Assembly (NCBI RefSeq): GCF_030686155.1
Contig: NZ_JAUPEV010000005.1
Coordinates: forward strand, 55,979 to 119,978
Length of the DNA: 64,000 bases
Direction of reading: 5' to 3'
DNA from: Helicobacter_J cappadocius
GTDB taxonomy: Bacteria > Campylobacterota > Campylobacteria > Campylobacterales > Helicobacteraceae
Below the pieces are notes generated by a model. The model ran no database searches. It was not told the DNA's origin and saw only the letters and a list, made by a program, of their open reading frames with translations. The position numbers were made by a program, and so were the translations under genes. Within the stretch, counting starts at the first letter, position 1; every line of letters begins with the position of its first letter. Of the stretch, positions 10,201 through 19,106 are shown in pieces.

Positions 10201-11432
10201 ATAAGGTAGGCTTTGTTTCCAACTACGGGTTTATTTGGATTTGTGATGATGGCGATTTGAGTATTTTCTTTTAGTTCGCTTGTGCCGTTGACATTGATAT
10301 AGCCAAAATCTTTAGTGTCTATAGCTCCAGATAGTAGCCAACCATTATTTGTAAAGTTTCCATTGATATTTAAAACACCACCATCTATAAGAAGTATGTT
10401 TCCATATAGCCCATTTTCCACATTTCCTATGATATTAAATGTTGCATAATCAGATACGAATATACGACCTTCTTTCCAGTTGAGTTGCTCTGTGAAGGGC
10501 TTTGAATTAATGCTATTAGATATATTATTGAGAGCGTCTATTATAGAGGCACTATGATGTTGTATGTAGTCTGGGTTTTGAGTAAAAACCCCATTTTCAA
10601 AACTATTTGCAGAGAGGTTGATTTTAGCATTGCTTGCAGCACCACTTATGTAAAGCCATCCTGAATTATTAAATCCAGTTGAGGTGAGGTTTAGATTTAT
10701 ATTTTGAGAAATGATAGCAGTATCATCTTTTGGATTATCCATAGAGCTTATATCATTGTAAAATTCATATGCAAAGCTGTCTTCATCGGTTTCATTACCG
10801 ACATAATATCTAGTTTTGGGATAAGTGATAGAGTTTTGCATTTTGGAGTTGAAGTTAATTTTTCCTTTTATATTTGCATTTAAGCTCGATCCATTCCCCA
10901 TGTAAATCAATCCTGAAATATTTAAATCTCCATTTTGCTCCATAGAGGCTTCTAGACTTCCTGATTGGAGATACTGGTTTTTAAGATCTGTTTGCAATGG
11001 AGCAATGCTTGTATCCCCAATACCAATACGCAACCCATTGATTTCTCCATCACCTGCTTGAGTTGCTATAAGTTTAAGATGCGAATATGGTCCTATTGAG
11101 TTTTGTCTGATGCGACCACCTTCGTTTTGATCAAGCGCAAGATTAATTTTTCGATCTTTTATTGTGAGATTGCTACTAGGAACACTCCCATCTTCAGAGG
11201 GTAGGGTATAGTAAAATATCAAGGTATCAATATTTGAGAGCTCAGGAGATTTTTTATTGTTTATCAATAAATGTTCTACATTTTCACCAATTTTTTTGCT
11301 ATAACCATTTCCTGAATTTAGAAGTTTTGAACAAGAAATCCCACTATATCTTCCAGAACACAAGTCATTTTCACTCGCTTGTGTTGTAATAGCTATACCA
11401 CCTAATAAAAAAATGCTTAAGGCTTTGTTCAT
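7293..11432 (-). CDS. Large autotransporter with coiled-coil passenger and C-terminal beta-barrel
   Basis: 1379 aa type Va-like secreted surface protein. Residues 1-19 are a signal peptide (ends TTQAS). Residues about 60-480 are rich in Asn, Gly and beta-strand patterns (GNLLLIDGG- and GNFTNNG-like turns), as in passenger beta-helices. Residues about 485-1030 are dominated by Lys/Glu/Gln heptads predicted to form long coiled coils, which is unusual inside a beta-helix autotransporter. The last about 270 residues (MDIWASAIGGYAQANG onward, ending in MRYKF with terminal Phe) are a typical autotransporter outer-membrane barrel. No protease motif was recognised. It lies 75 bases after tadG on the same strand. 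Function is unknown; adhesion is an inference. Confidence 0.85.
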   Translation of the reverse strand: MNKALSIFLLGGIAITTQASENDLCSGRYSGISCSKLLNSGNGYSKKIGENVEHLLINNKKSPELSNIDTLIFYYTLPSEDGSVPSSNLTIKDRKINLALDQNEGGRIRQNSIGPYSHLKLIATQAGDGEINGLRIGIGDTSIAPLQTDLKNQYLQSGSLEASMEQNGDLNISGLIYMGNGSSLNANIKGKINFNSKMQNSITYPKTRYYVGNETDEDSFAYEFYNDISSMDNPKDDTAIISQNINLNLTSTGFNNSGWLYISGAASNAKINLSANSFENGVFTQNPDYIQHHSASIIDALNNISNSINSKPFTEQLNWKEGRIFVSDYATFNIIGNVENGLYGNILLIDGGVLNINGNFTNNGWLLSGAIDTKDFGYINVNGTSELKENTQIAIITNPNKPVVGNKAYLILKSAGGITETFSKKDLDSKSPNNTGTNNIIHLFNATNQNGSLINVSESYIGSNLVFDTAFSNDNKEFYVILKPSQVAKTKSVQELIKEASNQAVEQKKFQENKKNTMDKKIALQKLLEQQSINEQKLQEYKIIAEAEFMNEKLQSIQKDIDIQEQELKKLKPAYDLANAQKAEELKGVPFKDQVPIRKKYNSHPDIKAYQTLENRIRDAKYTLEDIKDALPEKNTQKEKITKLEEIKNKYEASSSYNPVLLEKIFNASNSYINALDNAMRDTIEGLKFFATDKQIDILRKDYDTQETKKYSTFEEFLNAQTQINIEKIIPSLEKNQEELKQITEQYTSFIDKKYKRFEELVKDFREKRSNYREEKVAKQAELANNKKAAQNDFDAIIGQIKNAPTPEIKNLQEQLNNKQKELQSNTEYQKLLQQQNDAEKYSDEWYDAYDKIEALAEYKAINKLEFDLNKAKRAQANKKFTPEDILNADESTLKSYAEILSAPKNENDNPDNITSERLKEYAKLLLDANIALNGDYQKGIKSGGTLLNEELQKKLSELGKETVAKLEEITNTIESIRNKKEEFINNLLVAQNQNSNMKRKMDILNGIKNLSDEIATSLIAHIKDEATLQHMVDAIEENIDDLSTQTKNNSISKTVNLISSTLTQNRLALQSNPFSTNNPIARAILKLSKERYVLDENIQMDTFDALQEAFSKEEDQTMDIWASAIGGYAQANGNSIIYGGSIGYDMILEESLILGFFGTYAYAKSNNQGNITAKSHNAQIGVYSRYFRNQHEFDVNISHNIGFVNQNRIMQIASITSTQNSDYINQSTNVSLSYGYAFDAKEDSNFYIKPLIGISGTYNIQGNYEEKGLRFEQIRQGHFTFDTNVAIEFRKYFKNGGYFYVIPGIDYLAYNSQKTITHKLGGIEIISPVEQPNKIYYTAMAGGELKINKSFFAFGSLGAKIASNEQYYNGSVGMRYKF

Positions 11433-11506
11433 AGTATATCCTTTTGTAATATTTTTGATTTCAGCTATATGGCTGAATATTTTTGAAAATCAAATTAGAG
11501 TTTTAT

Positions 11507-13171
11507 TTATCCATTAGTAAATCTCCCTAATTCATTTCCAAAAATAAATTGCTTGAATGTCTTGAGGAATTCATCGATATTCTCGACAACCGCAGCATTT
11601 TTTTCTCCAGCACATTTTTGCCATCGTTTGAGGGTATTTTTTGATTCGTTTTTTAGAGAAATATTGATGAAAAATAAATCTACATTTACACCTCTTGATT
11701 TATATTCATTGCGGATTTTCTCGCACATTCCCATAGAAAAGAGCTTGTTTTCCATATATAAAAGATCTGTTTCACTGCTAATAGAGCTTCCTACATTTTC
11801 CAAATCAACTCCATCAGTAATAATCACTAAAATACGACGTTTGTTTTTGCCTTGAGAAAGAAGAGCTGCCCCTCTTAAAATTGCTGTAGAGACAAGCGTT
11901 AGACCTCCACCTAAGTTATCTGAATCAAAAGGTTTTAAATTTAAAATATCTAATATTTTTGGATTATCTATTCGCTTAAAATCTTGTTCATAAAATTTCA
12001 TATCTAATTTTCTCATCGACTCTTTGGATATATTTTTTTTATCTCCATAATAATCGTAAGCGACACCATTGATTCTAGCTTCTGGTATAAAGCTATTAAA
12101 ATCTTGGAATCCATAGAAGCGAAAACTAAAAATTTTATTAGGATCAAACATGTTTTTTAAAGTTTCTTCGTAATCAATAATTTTAGGGAGATTGTTTTCT
12201 ATATGTGTATGAATAAGATTTTCTTTTGGTCTTGTGAGACGTTTGAAAAGTGCCATAGCATTAGATCGTTCTTCATGTGTGGAGTATGGTGGGGTATCAA
12301 AAGTGAGGCGATGATTATCAATGACAGCAGATCCAATAGGCATCACCCCTGACCAAAAATCATAATCAGATAAGCGATATTCTGGCTTAAAGGTAACTTG
12401 AAGGGCATAATAAGAAGCCTCTTGACTTTGTTCTGTATTTTTGCCACCCATATTGAGATTATAAGTAAAAGGTTTTTTGATTTGAGAACCTGCATAAAAT
12501 GGCAAAAAAGCGAATTTAGATGAATGATTGGGGGTTGCATTGATGGTTTGGATGATTTTTTGGATTACTATTTGCATCACTTCAGCACGATTAGCACCAA
12601 CTTTAAGTTTATTACAAATGATTTCATCATAATCAGGACTGTCTGGTTTGCAAAATCCTATTTTAGAGGTTTTGGTAAAAAAACTTTCTTTCATTGAGCT
12701 AGAAAAATCCATTGCGAACACATAATCTACATTTGGATCAACTCCATTGGTTGGTTCTATGGAAACTTTTGCACTAAGTGTGGTACTTGCTTCTTTGGTC
12801 AGATTTATTTTAAACCATCTATTTAGAGACATTTGTGCATAGGAGTTGATAATCTCTGCTGTATCTATCTCTTCTTTTGATTTTTTTGTACTTTGAGTCT
12901 TAGTGTTAGAAATATTTGAAAAATTCATATTTTTGTTATTGAAATAAACTTTGAGATAAGATTCTATAAATTTACGCTTCTCCCCCTCTGAAGATAAAGT
13001 ATTTGCACCTAATGCAGCTTCCCTTAGAGCATCTTGAAGACGAGCTTGTTTTAAAAGAAGATTGCCTCCATCAAAACTAAGTGCCAAAAGAGCTACAATT
13101 AGCGGTGCGATGATTGCCAATATCAATGCGATTGCCCCATTTTTATCAGCTAAAAATCTTTTCATTTTCAT
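11507..13171 (-). CDS. tadG: TadG-like pilus assembly protein with von Willebrand A domain
   Basis: 554 aa. The N-terminus (LADKNGAIALILAIIAPLI, residues 6-24) is the TadG/TadE-type hydrophobic helix after a short basic segment. A vWA-like domain begins near residue 148 with the MIDAS motif DFSSSM, continues through GGGLTLVSTAILRGAALL near 425, and includes ILVIITDGVD near 450. TadG proteins are envelope proteins needed for Flp pilus biogenesis or anchoring. Its start overlaps the end of tadF by 4 bases. It is the last clear Tad gene in the operon. Confidence 0.85.
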   Translation of the reverse strand: MKMKRFLADKNGAIALILAIIAPLIVALLALSFDGGNLLLKQARLQDALREAALGANTLSSEGEKRKFIESYLKVYFNNKNMNFSNISNTKTQSTKKSKEEIDTAEIINSYAQMSLNRWFKINLTKEASTTLSAKVSIEPTNGVDPNVDYVFAMDFSSSMKESFFTKTSKIGFCKPDSPDYDEIICNKLKVGANRAEVMQIVIQKIIQTINATPNHSSKFAFLPFYAGSQIKKPFTYNLNMGGKNTEQSQEASYYALQVTFKPEYRLSDYDFWSGVMPIGSAVIDNHRLTFDTPPYSTHEERSNAMALFKRLTRPKENLIHTHIENNLPKIIDYEETLKNMFDPNKIFSFRFYGFQDFNSFIPEARINGVAYDYYGDKKNISKESMRKLDMKFYEQDFKRIDNPKILDILNLKPFDSDNLGGGLTLVSTAILRGAALLSQGKNKRRILVIITDGVDLENVGSSISSETDLLYMENKLFSMGMCEKIRNEYKSRGVNVDLFFINISLKNESKNTLKRWQKCAGEKNAAVVENIDEFLKTFKQFIFGNELGRFTNG

Positions 13172-13764
13172 CTTTCTAGCACAATGCTTGAGGATTGAAT
13201 CTTGATGATTTTTTCCACAAGATTTAAAATAGGTGAGAAGCTATTTTTTTGCTCCATACATGTTGTGGCTCGATAGAGTGGAAGGTATCTTTTATGTGAG
13301 GCTTGAACACTAAGATTTGCATTTTCTTCAAAATTATTTGCCAATGTGCAATTAAAATCTCCAAAATCATAAGTGAGTATTTTTTGAATTTTCGGAGAGT
13401 TTAGAGTGTTGGGAGAGAAATACATTGCTTCAAGCTTGAGAGATACGCTAGAATCTTTTGGGAGAAAATCTTTGCTCATGTTTTGGAGGATTTTATAAAT
13501 ACTAAGGGCATGTTCAGGAGTTAGTTCTTGAGTATCTTGAAATAAACTTTTTTCTCTAATAATTGAAGCCATAGCGTAACTCAATCTATCCATCTTGCCT
13601 TGATTAATGAGCGCCTTTCCAATATCTGCAATAAGAACGATTAAAATGATAAGTAGTCCAAATATTATAGAGGCCTCAATGCTTACAGATCCTTTATCGT
13701 GATAAATAAAATTAGCTTTTATTGTTTTCATTTTCATTCTTTTGATTATTTTTGTTTTCATCAT
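13168..13764 (-). CDS. tadF: TadF-like pseudopilin
   Basis: 198 aa. A prepilin-like N-terminus with a Gly followed by a hydrophobic stretch (GSVSIEASIIFGLLIILIVLI, about residues 25-45) places it among the TadE/TadF minor pseudopilins processed by the prepilin peptidase. The Glu of SIEA is the expected Glu5-type residue. The frame overlaps tadE by 53 bases if the first ATG is used. Internal ATGs at codons 10 and 12 would reduce the overlap and give a more usual leader, so the true start is uncertain. Confidence 0.8.
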   Translation of the reverse strand: MMKTKIIKRMKMKTIKANFIYHDKGSVSIEASIIFGLLIILIVLIADIGKALINQGKMDRLSYAMASIIREKSLFQDTQELTPEHALSIYKILQNMSKDFLPKDSSVSLKLEAMYFSPNTLNSPKIQKILTYDFGDFNCTLANNFEENANLSVQASHKRYLPLYRATTCMEQKNSFSPILNLVEKIIKIQSSSIVLER

Positions 13765-14251
13765 TATCTAGCTGGTAGTCATTTTTCTCGCTGTAATAAA
13801 TTGCTTTACTTACTGTTTCTTCGGGAATTTCAAAAATCCTGAGTATTTTAAAGATAGGGTTTATTTTATAAGTAAGGGTATAGATAATGAGTTTATTCTC
13901 TATATTATTGCCCGTACAATTATTTTTTTCTAACTCCGCAATAGAGCGACAGAATTTTAAAGATGGCTTGAGTGAATTTTTTACATCAGTAAATAGCAAT
14001 AGATTGTTTTTATATTTATTAATATATTCTTGAAATGTTTTTTCATATCCTTCATAGGGACTAGAGGCAGCAGTATATTGTGCAGAACTTGTGGTAATAT
14101 AATCAATGATACTTATCTGATAAATCAAGATCATTGTCTCTACTATACTCATTATAAGCAAGAAAAAAGGCAGAAATAAAATTGCAAATTCAAGCGTAGC
14201 AAGCCCTTTTTTAGAGCGAATAAAATCTTGAAGATCACAATACTTTTTCAT
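13712..14251 (-). CDS. tadE: TadE-like pseudopilin
   Basis: 179 aa. The N-terminal motif KKGLATLEFAILFLPFFLLI (residues 14-33) is the TadE family signature, with Gly before the cleavage site and Glu at the expected position of the mature protein. The C-terminus ends in an Asn/Lys/Glu-rich tail that overlaps tadF. The start overlaps the tadD stop by four bases (ATGA), indicating translational coupling. Expected role: minor pilin needed for Flp fibre assembly. Confidence 0.8.
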   Translation of the reverse strand: MKKYCDLQDFIRSKKGLATLEFAILFLPFFLLIMSIVETMILIYQISIIDYITTSSAQYTAASSPYEGYEKTFQEYINKYKNNLLLFTDVKNSLKPSLKFCRSIAELEKNNCTGNNIENKLIIYTLTYKINPIFKILRIFEIPEETVSKAIYYSEKNDYQLDNDENKNNQKNENENNKS

Positions 14252-14970
14252 AGGGGATTTGCCTTTATTCTTTGTAAATTTCGAACAAAGTTTCTAGGAG
14301 ATTTGGAAATATTTTCTTTTTGAATGATTTCTAATGCGATGTCTAATCGATTGGCTTTAACGAGTGCAAATATAAGGTTGTTGAGTATTTTGGTATCTTT
14401 GTATCCCCTTTTATATAATGGCATTAGATAATTGATTGCTTCAGTGTATTTTTGTTCCAAAATCGCCAACATACCGAGATTTGTATTTACAATAGAATCA
14501 TTTAAAAACAACTCTTTAGCTCGCAAAAAGTTCTGTTTTGCAGGGCCAAATTTTTTTAATGAGGCATAAACAATTCCTTTAAGGTTGTATGCCTGTGCTA
14601 TATTTTTATCCAAAACAGTGAGTTCCTCTAACATTTGTAGTGCTTCTTTGTATTTGCGAGTTGTTTCTAGAGCTTTGGAATATAAAAGTAAGGCTTCTGG
14701 GCTATTTTTTGATTGTATGAGCGGCTGAAGATAATAAAATACTGAACTATAATCCTGTGCTTCATAATAATATTGTGCGAGTTTTAGACGATTTTGCGGA
14801 GTGTCTTTTTTTTCCAATTTTTCCCTATATATCCTGATGAGGTCTTTGTAATTTTTTGCTACTAGGAGAATTCTTTCTTGATAGACTTCATCTCCAAAAA
14901 AATCTGGTTTTTTAGAAGAACAAGATAAAAATATAATTCCGATAACTATTACTATAAATAAATTTTTCAT
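14248..14970 (-). CDS. tadD: TadD, TPR lipoprotein of the Tad apparatus
   Basis: 240 aa. A lipoprotein signal peptide with lipobox IIFLSC (Cys17) is followed by tetratricopeptide-like helical repeats across residues about 40-215, for example KEALQMLEELTVLDKNIAQAYNLKG and a following NLGMLAILEQKYTEAINYL. TadD helps place the outer-membrane secretin. The start overlaps the tadC stop by one base. Confidence 0.82.
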   Translation of the reverse strand: MKNLFIVIVIGIIFLSCSSKKPDFFGDEVYQERILLVAKNYKDLIRIYREKLEKKDTPQNRLKLAQYYYEAQDYSSVFYYLQPLIQSKNSPEALLLYSKALETTRKYKEALQMLEELTVLDKNIAQAYNLKGIVYASLKKFGPAKQNFLRAKELFLNDSIVNTNLGMLAILEQKYTEAINYLMPLYKRGYKDTKILNNLIFALVKANRLDIALEIIQKENISKSPRNFVRNLQRIKANPL

Positions 14971-15806
14971 TAAAATCCTTTCAAAACTTTCATCACGCCA
15001 GGTGCAGCAATAATAATAATCACTGGGAACATAAAGAATAAAATCAATGGAATACTCATTTTTGCAGATAGTTTGCCAATAGCCTCTTCAGTTTTCAATA
15101 GTTCAAGCTCTCTAATTTCCATTGAGAGATTCATTAGGGTTTCATAAATACCACTTCCATATCTAAGGCTTTGTTTTAATGTAGCGCACATCATGCTTAT
15201 TTCAGTGCTTGGAAGCTCTTTTTGAAGATCATCTATTGCAACTTCTAAACCACTTATTTCACTTTTCAGTACAATGCGAGATAAAAAAGGTGCAAAACCT
15301 TTATTGATCTGCCCCACACTACCTTCTAAAAATTTAATAGCACCTTCTATATTCATTCCTGATTGCACACAGATGGCTAATAAATCTACAAACATCGGAA
15401 TATCGCGGCTAATTTTTTGTATTCTTGAGTCAATAATGATTTTTTGCAAATAGCTTGGAGCTAGAAAACTAGTTAGTATCGCGATTATTCCTATCATTCC
15501 AAGAAGTGCTTGGGAAATATGGAGAGAAAAAATAATATTGCATACATAAGTTAATAAAAATACCATAAATGCAGATAGGATTTTGAATGTGATATTTTCG
15601 TCATATAAGCGAATATTTTTTAATAGCGTATCGCTCTTTTCAAGTATTTCTTGCGATCTGTGTTTTTGATAATTTTTTGTAAAAAAATCATTTTTTTGAG
15701 TTTTCCCAAATAAGATGTGGATTTTTTTTATTTTGGAATTTTCATATAAACCATAAAAAAGTCCAAAAAAGCCAAATATTAAAGAAAATAAATAAAATAT
15801 ACTCAT
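14970..15806 (-). CDS. tadC: TadC, inner-membrane platform protein
   Basis: 278 aa T2SS GspF-type domain protein with transmembrane helices near residues 1-18, 77-98, 100-120 and 250-275. The conserved central block reads DLLAICVQSGMNIEGAIKFL (about 144-163) and ELPSTEISMMCATLKQSLRYGSG. It pairs with TadB to form the platform on which the TadA ATPase acts. Start and stop overlap the neighbours by single bases, as expected in a compact operon. Confidence 0.87.
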   Translation of the reverse strand: MSIFYLFSLIFGFFGLFYGLYENSKIKKIHILFGKTQKNDFFTKNYQKHRSQEILEKSDTLLKNIRLYDENITFKILSAFMVFLLTYVCNIIFSLHISQALLGMIGIIAILTSFLAPSYLQKIIIDSRIQKISRDIPMFVDLLAICVQSGMNIEGAIKFLEGSVGQINKGFAPFLSRIVLKSEISGLEVAIDDLQKELPSTEISMMCATLKQSLRYGSGIYETLMNLSMEIRELELLKTEEAIGKLSAKMSIPLILFFMFPVIIIIAAPGVMKVLKGF

Positions 15807-16714
15807 TATATCTTCCTCATCAAAAATAAAATAATCCCCATTCCAATAGCCTCACTTGTAAGAAAATAATATAAAATATACCGACCTGATGGATCATTCA
15901 TAATATACTCAAAGTTATCAGGACTAATGAATTTCATCAAAATTAGAAATGCAAAAGGAATTGCGGCGGTGATTTTTGAACTCATTCGCACTTCAGATGT
16001 AATGGCATTTTTTTTCTTTTCCATCGATTTTGCTTTGGTGGTGCTAGAAGAGAGACGAGAGAGAACTTCTTTGATTTTTGCACCGCTTTTGATACTCACT
16101 AAAAGCGAGGTGAGAAAGAAATAGTAATTTCCAAAAGGAAGTCTTTTGTAAGAATTAGCAAAAATTTTGCTCGGATCGTCTCCTACATTGAGGCTTTTAA
16201 CAATGGTTTTAAATTCATCTGCTAATACTCCATTTATCGAATTTGCACAATCCTCTAAGGCTAGAGTAATGTTGTTTCCTGATTGAACTGCTCCTTGTAT
16301 AATAACCAATGCTTCGGGAAAATTTTTTTCAAAATCATTCTTGATGGTTTTGATATGTAGAATATTTGCAATATACCCTCCTAAGAATATTCCAAATAGA
16401 ATCACTAAAAAAATATTGAATTGTAAAAATAGATGATTTGATAATATACATAACAACAAACAAATACACACGATTGTAAATCCTTTTATTATAAGACCAT
16501 TTTCTCGTGTATAAACATTTCTGAAATACCAAATATTTTTTTGCCAAATTAGCTTTGTAATGGAAGTTTTTTGTTTTTGACTTTTTAGATTCGGATAGGA
16601 GAGATCGATTATGCCCATAAAGCTCTGTATATTTTTCATTCTTTGTATTGATATAATGACAGAGACAATAGTTGCAATTGCATAAAGAATACACAAAAGA
16701 AAGAAAATTTTCAT
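15806..16714 (-). CDS. tadB: TadB, inner-membrane platform protein
   Basis: 302 aa GspF-domain protein with helices near residues 1-20, 75-115, 250-268 and 280-300. The motif EALVIIQGAVQSGNNITLALED (about 134-155) is the conserved F-domain helix. It is the TadC partner, and its 4-base overlap with tadA suggests coupling. It shows the typical TadB-TadC tandem order. Confidence 0.87.
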   Translation of the reverse strand: MKIFFLLCILYAIATIVSVIISIQRMKNIQSFMGIIDLSYPNLKSQKQKTSITKLIWQKNIWYFRNVYTRENGLIIKGFTIVCICLLLCILSNHLFLQFNIFLVILFGIFLGGYIANILHIKTIKNDFEKNFPEALVIIQGAVQSGNNITLALEDCANSINGVLADEFKTIVKSLNVGDDPSKIFANSYKRLPFGNYYFFLTSLLVSIKSGAKIKEVLSRLSSSTTKAKSMEKKKNAITSEVRMSSKITAAIPFAFLILMKFISPDNFEYIMNDPSGRYILYYFLTSEAIGMGIILFLMRKI

Positions 16715-18030
16715 CCAACATCTCCTGGCTCTAAACTTTTTACGATTTTTTCAAGTTCTGGATAAATATCAAACATCATTGAGTTTTTTTCTAAAATAGA
16801 GTTTTGGGGTAGATGGTTAAAAATATAATGTCCTTGAATCCTGCCATTTTTATCACGTTTTTTATCAACTTGGAAATCAAAAATATCATAGAGTTTGATC
16901 TGACCGTTTTCAATTCCCATTAATTCTGATATTTTGATAACTTTTCGACTCCCATCATTGAGCCTTGCTATTTGAACAATAATATTCACCGCAGAAGCAA
17001 TATTATGTCTGATTGCCTCTATGGGTAGATTAAATCCAGCCATCATTACTAGGTTTTCAAGTCTAGACATCGCATCAAAAGGACTATTGGCGTGTAATGT
17101 CGTCATAGAACCATCATGTCCTGTATTCATAGCTTGAAGCATTTCAAATGCTTCTCCACCTCGACATTCTCCTACTATAATTCTATCAGGACGCATTCTT
17201 AAGGCATTGATAACAAGCATCCTCATTGTTACTTGACCACTATTTTCAACTCCCGCCATTCTTGTTTCTAAACGGACTATATGTGGTTGTTGTAGTTTTA
17301 GTTCAGCAGCGTCTTCAAGAGTGATTATTCTTTCATCATCAGAAATGTGATGAGAGAGTGCATTAAGCAAGGTCGTCTTCCCTGAACCTGTTCCTCCTGA
17401 TACTACGATATTGCACCTAGATTTTGAGGCAATCATTAAAATCCCAGCTATTTGGGCGTTCATAGAACCATATTTACAAAGTTCTTCTAGTGTTTTTGAG
17501 CTTTTGTTAAATTTTCGAATTGAAATGGAAGTTCCATCTAGTGCGATTGGATTGATCACAACATTTAGGCGACTTCCATCAGGCATTCTAGCATCAACAA
17601 GTGGTTGTGCATCATCAATACGTCTGCCCATCTTTGCAACTAATCTTTTTGCAATATCTGTTAGCTGATCGTTGTCTATAAAAGTACGATTTGTTTTTTC
17701 TAATTTTCCATTTTTTTCAATATAAATATTAGAAGGACCATTGACTAAAATATCACTGACCTCTTCATCTTCCATTAAGATGCGCAATGGTCCCAATCCC
17801 ATAATTTCATCAGCAATAATTTCACCCATCATTTGTAATTCATATTTGGATAAATATTTTTGATTTTCAGTAGCCACTTTTTGAATCACTCTAAGGATTT
17901 CTTTGAGAAATATTTCATGATTGTCAATGAGCTGTTCAATTTTTTCTATATCAATTTCTGAAAGTACTTTCTCTCGTATAAAACGGATTGAAATATTTTG
18001 TTTTTCCCTAATTAGAGTATTTAGAACCAT
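16711..18030 (-). CDS. tadA: TadA/CpaF secretion ATPase
   Basis: 439 aa hexameric ATPase that powers Flp pilus extension (and probably retraction) at the cytoplasmic face. Walker A GGTGSGKTT lies near residues 213-221, the Asp box IITLEDAAEL near 236-245, Walker B RPDRIIVGECRGGEA near 281-295, and the His box TGHDGSMTTLHAN near 306-318. This is the CpaF branch of type II/IV secretion ATPases. It overlaps tadZ by 10 bases and tadB by 4. Confidence 0.93.
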   Translation of the reverse strand: MVLNTLIREKQNISIRFIREKVLSEIDIEKIEQLIDNHEIFLKEILRVIQKVATENQKYLSKYELQMMGEIIADEIMGLGPLRILMEDEEVSDILVNGPSNIYIEKNGKLEKTNRTFIDNDQLTDIAKRLVAKMGRRIDDAQPLVDARMPDGSRLNVVINPIALDGTSISIRKFNKSSKTLEELCKYGSMNAQIAGILMIASKSRCNIVVSGGTGSGKTTLLNALSHHISDDERIITLEDAAELKLQQPHIVRLETRMAGVENSGQVTMRMLVINALRMRPDRIIVGECRGGEAFEMLQAMNTGHDGSMTTLHANSPFDAMSRLENLVMMAGFNLPIEAIRHNIASAVNIIVQIARLNDGSRKVIKISELMGIENGQIKLYDIFDFQVDKKRDKNGRIQGHYIFNHLPQNSILEKNSMMFDIYPELEKIVKSLEPGDVG

Positions 18031-19097
18031 TTTCTAGCCTTTTTGGCAGAGATGCCCATAAGTTTATCTACTAATGATTCTAGTTCTTTGAGTGTTTTTC
18101 CTTTTGCATCTGTTGCCATAGAGGTTTTGTCGATATTTTGATAAGGAATAATACTGTGTATTCTTGATTCGATAAGATCTTGCATATCGGAGACTTGGAG
18201 AGTATTTTTTAAATTCGTATGGTTTTGGTTGAAGCAAATATAGATTTTTTTGCTTCCTTGATGAACACTGAGTAAAAATTCATTAATCCTTAAAACTTCC
18301 TTTGCTTTTCTTAGTGAGTCAATATCATTAGTGATGGTGAGTATAGAAATGTCAGATTCATTTAAAATTGTTTCTATAAACTCTTTTTGTAATCCCTGTA
18401 TAGAATGATCATAGAGAATAAAATTGAATTTAAAATGTTTTTGATTGTGATAATTGTATCCATCTTCTTTGGATTCTTTATATAGACAGACTTCATTTTC
18501 ATTAAAATGTTCTTTTTCAAAAACTTTACCTGATAATAGATCAAGATTAAAAGAACTTTCTGGACCTTGCACATTTAAAACCAAAGATTTGAATCTTTTA
18601 TAAATAATCAAAGCCATTTGATAGCTCAAAAATGAATTCCCACACCCACCTTTCGTCCCCAAAACACTGATTTTTATGGATTTTTTATTTTGGATATTTT
18701 CAGAGAAGTTAAATATTTTTTCATATATTTGATCAAGTTGAGTTTCCCAATCTAAATAAAAAATCCCTCGAGAAAGGAATTCTTGATGGATTTTTATGGA
18801 GTCATTTTGACCTAAAATGATACAAGGAATAGCTTTTGAAAAAAATCTTTCTATTAGATTGCAATATTTATCAATATCTTCAATAATTCCAGCATACAAG
18901 ATTAAGGCTTGAATATTGCATTTGATTTCAGAAGAAGTTATTTCTAGAGGATTTTTATATACTTTTTTAGAATTGCTAATTCCTTTTAAACACAGATATT
19001 CGTAAATCGTGTCTGCATTATTTGGATTTTCAGAGATTATCAATATAAAATCGTGAGTGTTTTTCTGAATGCTTTGTTTTAGAAATGAATTTAGCAT
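18021..19097 (-). CDS. tadZ: TadZ/CpaE, MinD/ParA-like Tad localisation protein
   Basis: 358 aa. Residues 1-130 form an atypical receiver-like domain. A deviant Walker A motif at about 147-154 reads GTKGGCGNS: the usual GK[ST] lysine is Asn here, while the signature Lys (TKGG) is kept. Weak or atypical Walker motifs are known in TadZ. It is expected to mark the pole where the Tad machine assembles. It lies 9 bases after rcpA and overlaps tadA. Confidence 0.82.
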   Translation of the reverse strand: MLNSFLKQSIQKNTHDFILIISENPNNADTIYEYLCLKGISNSKKVYKNPLEITSSEIKCNIQALILYAGIIEDIDKYCNLIERFFSKAIPCIILGQNDSIKIHQEFLSRGIFYLDWETQLDQIYEKIFNFSENIQNKKSIKISVLGTKGGCGNSFLSYQMALIIYKRFKSLVLNVQGPESSFNLDLLSGKVFEKEHFNENEVCLYKESKEDGYNYHNQKHFKFNFILYDHSIQGLQKEFIETILNESDISILTITNDIDSLRKAKEVLRINEFLLSVHQGSKKIYICFNQNHTNLKNTLQVSDMQDLIESRIHSIIPYQNIDKTSMATDAKGKTLKELESLVDKLMGISAKKARKWF

Positions 19098-19106
19098 ATT
19101 TTCTCC

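Noticed and set aside
11460..11477. Inverted repeat TTCAGC...GCTGAA between tadG and the autotransporter
   Set aside because: The T-run is on the plus-strand side only and both genes are on the minus strand, so it is not convincing as a terminator for them.
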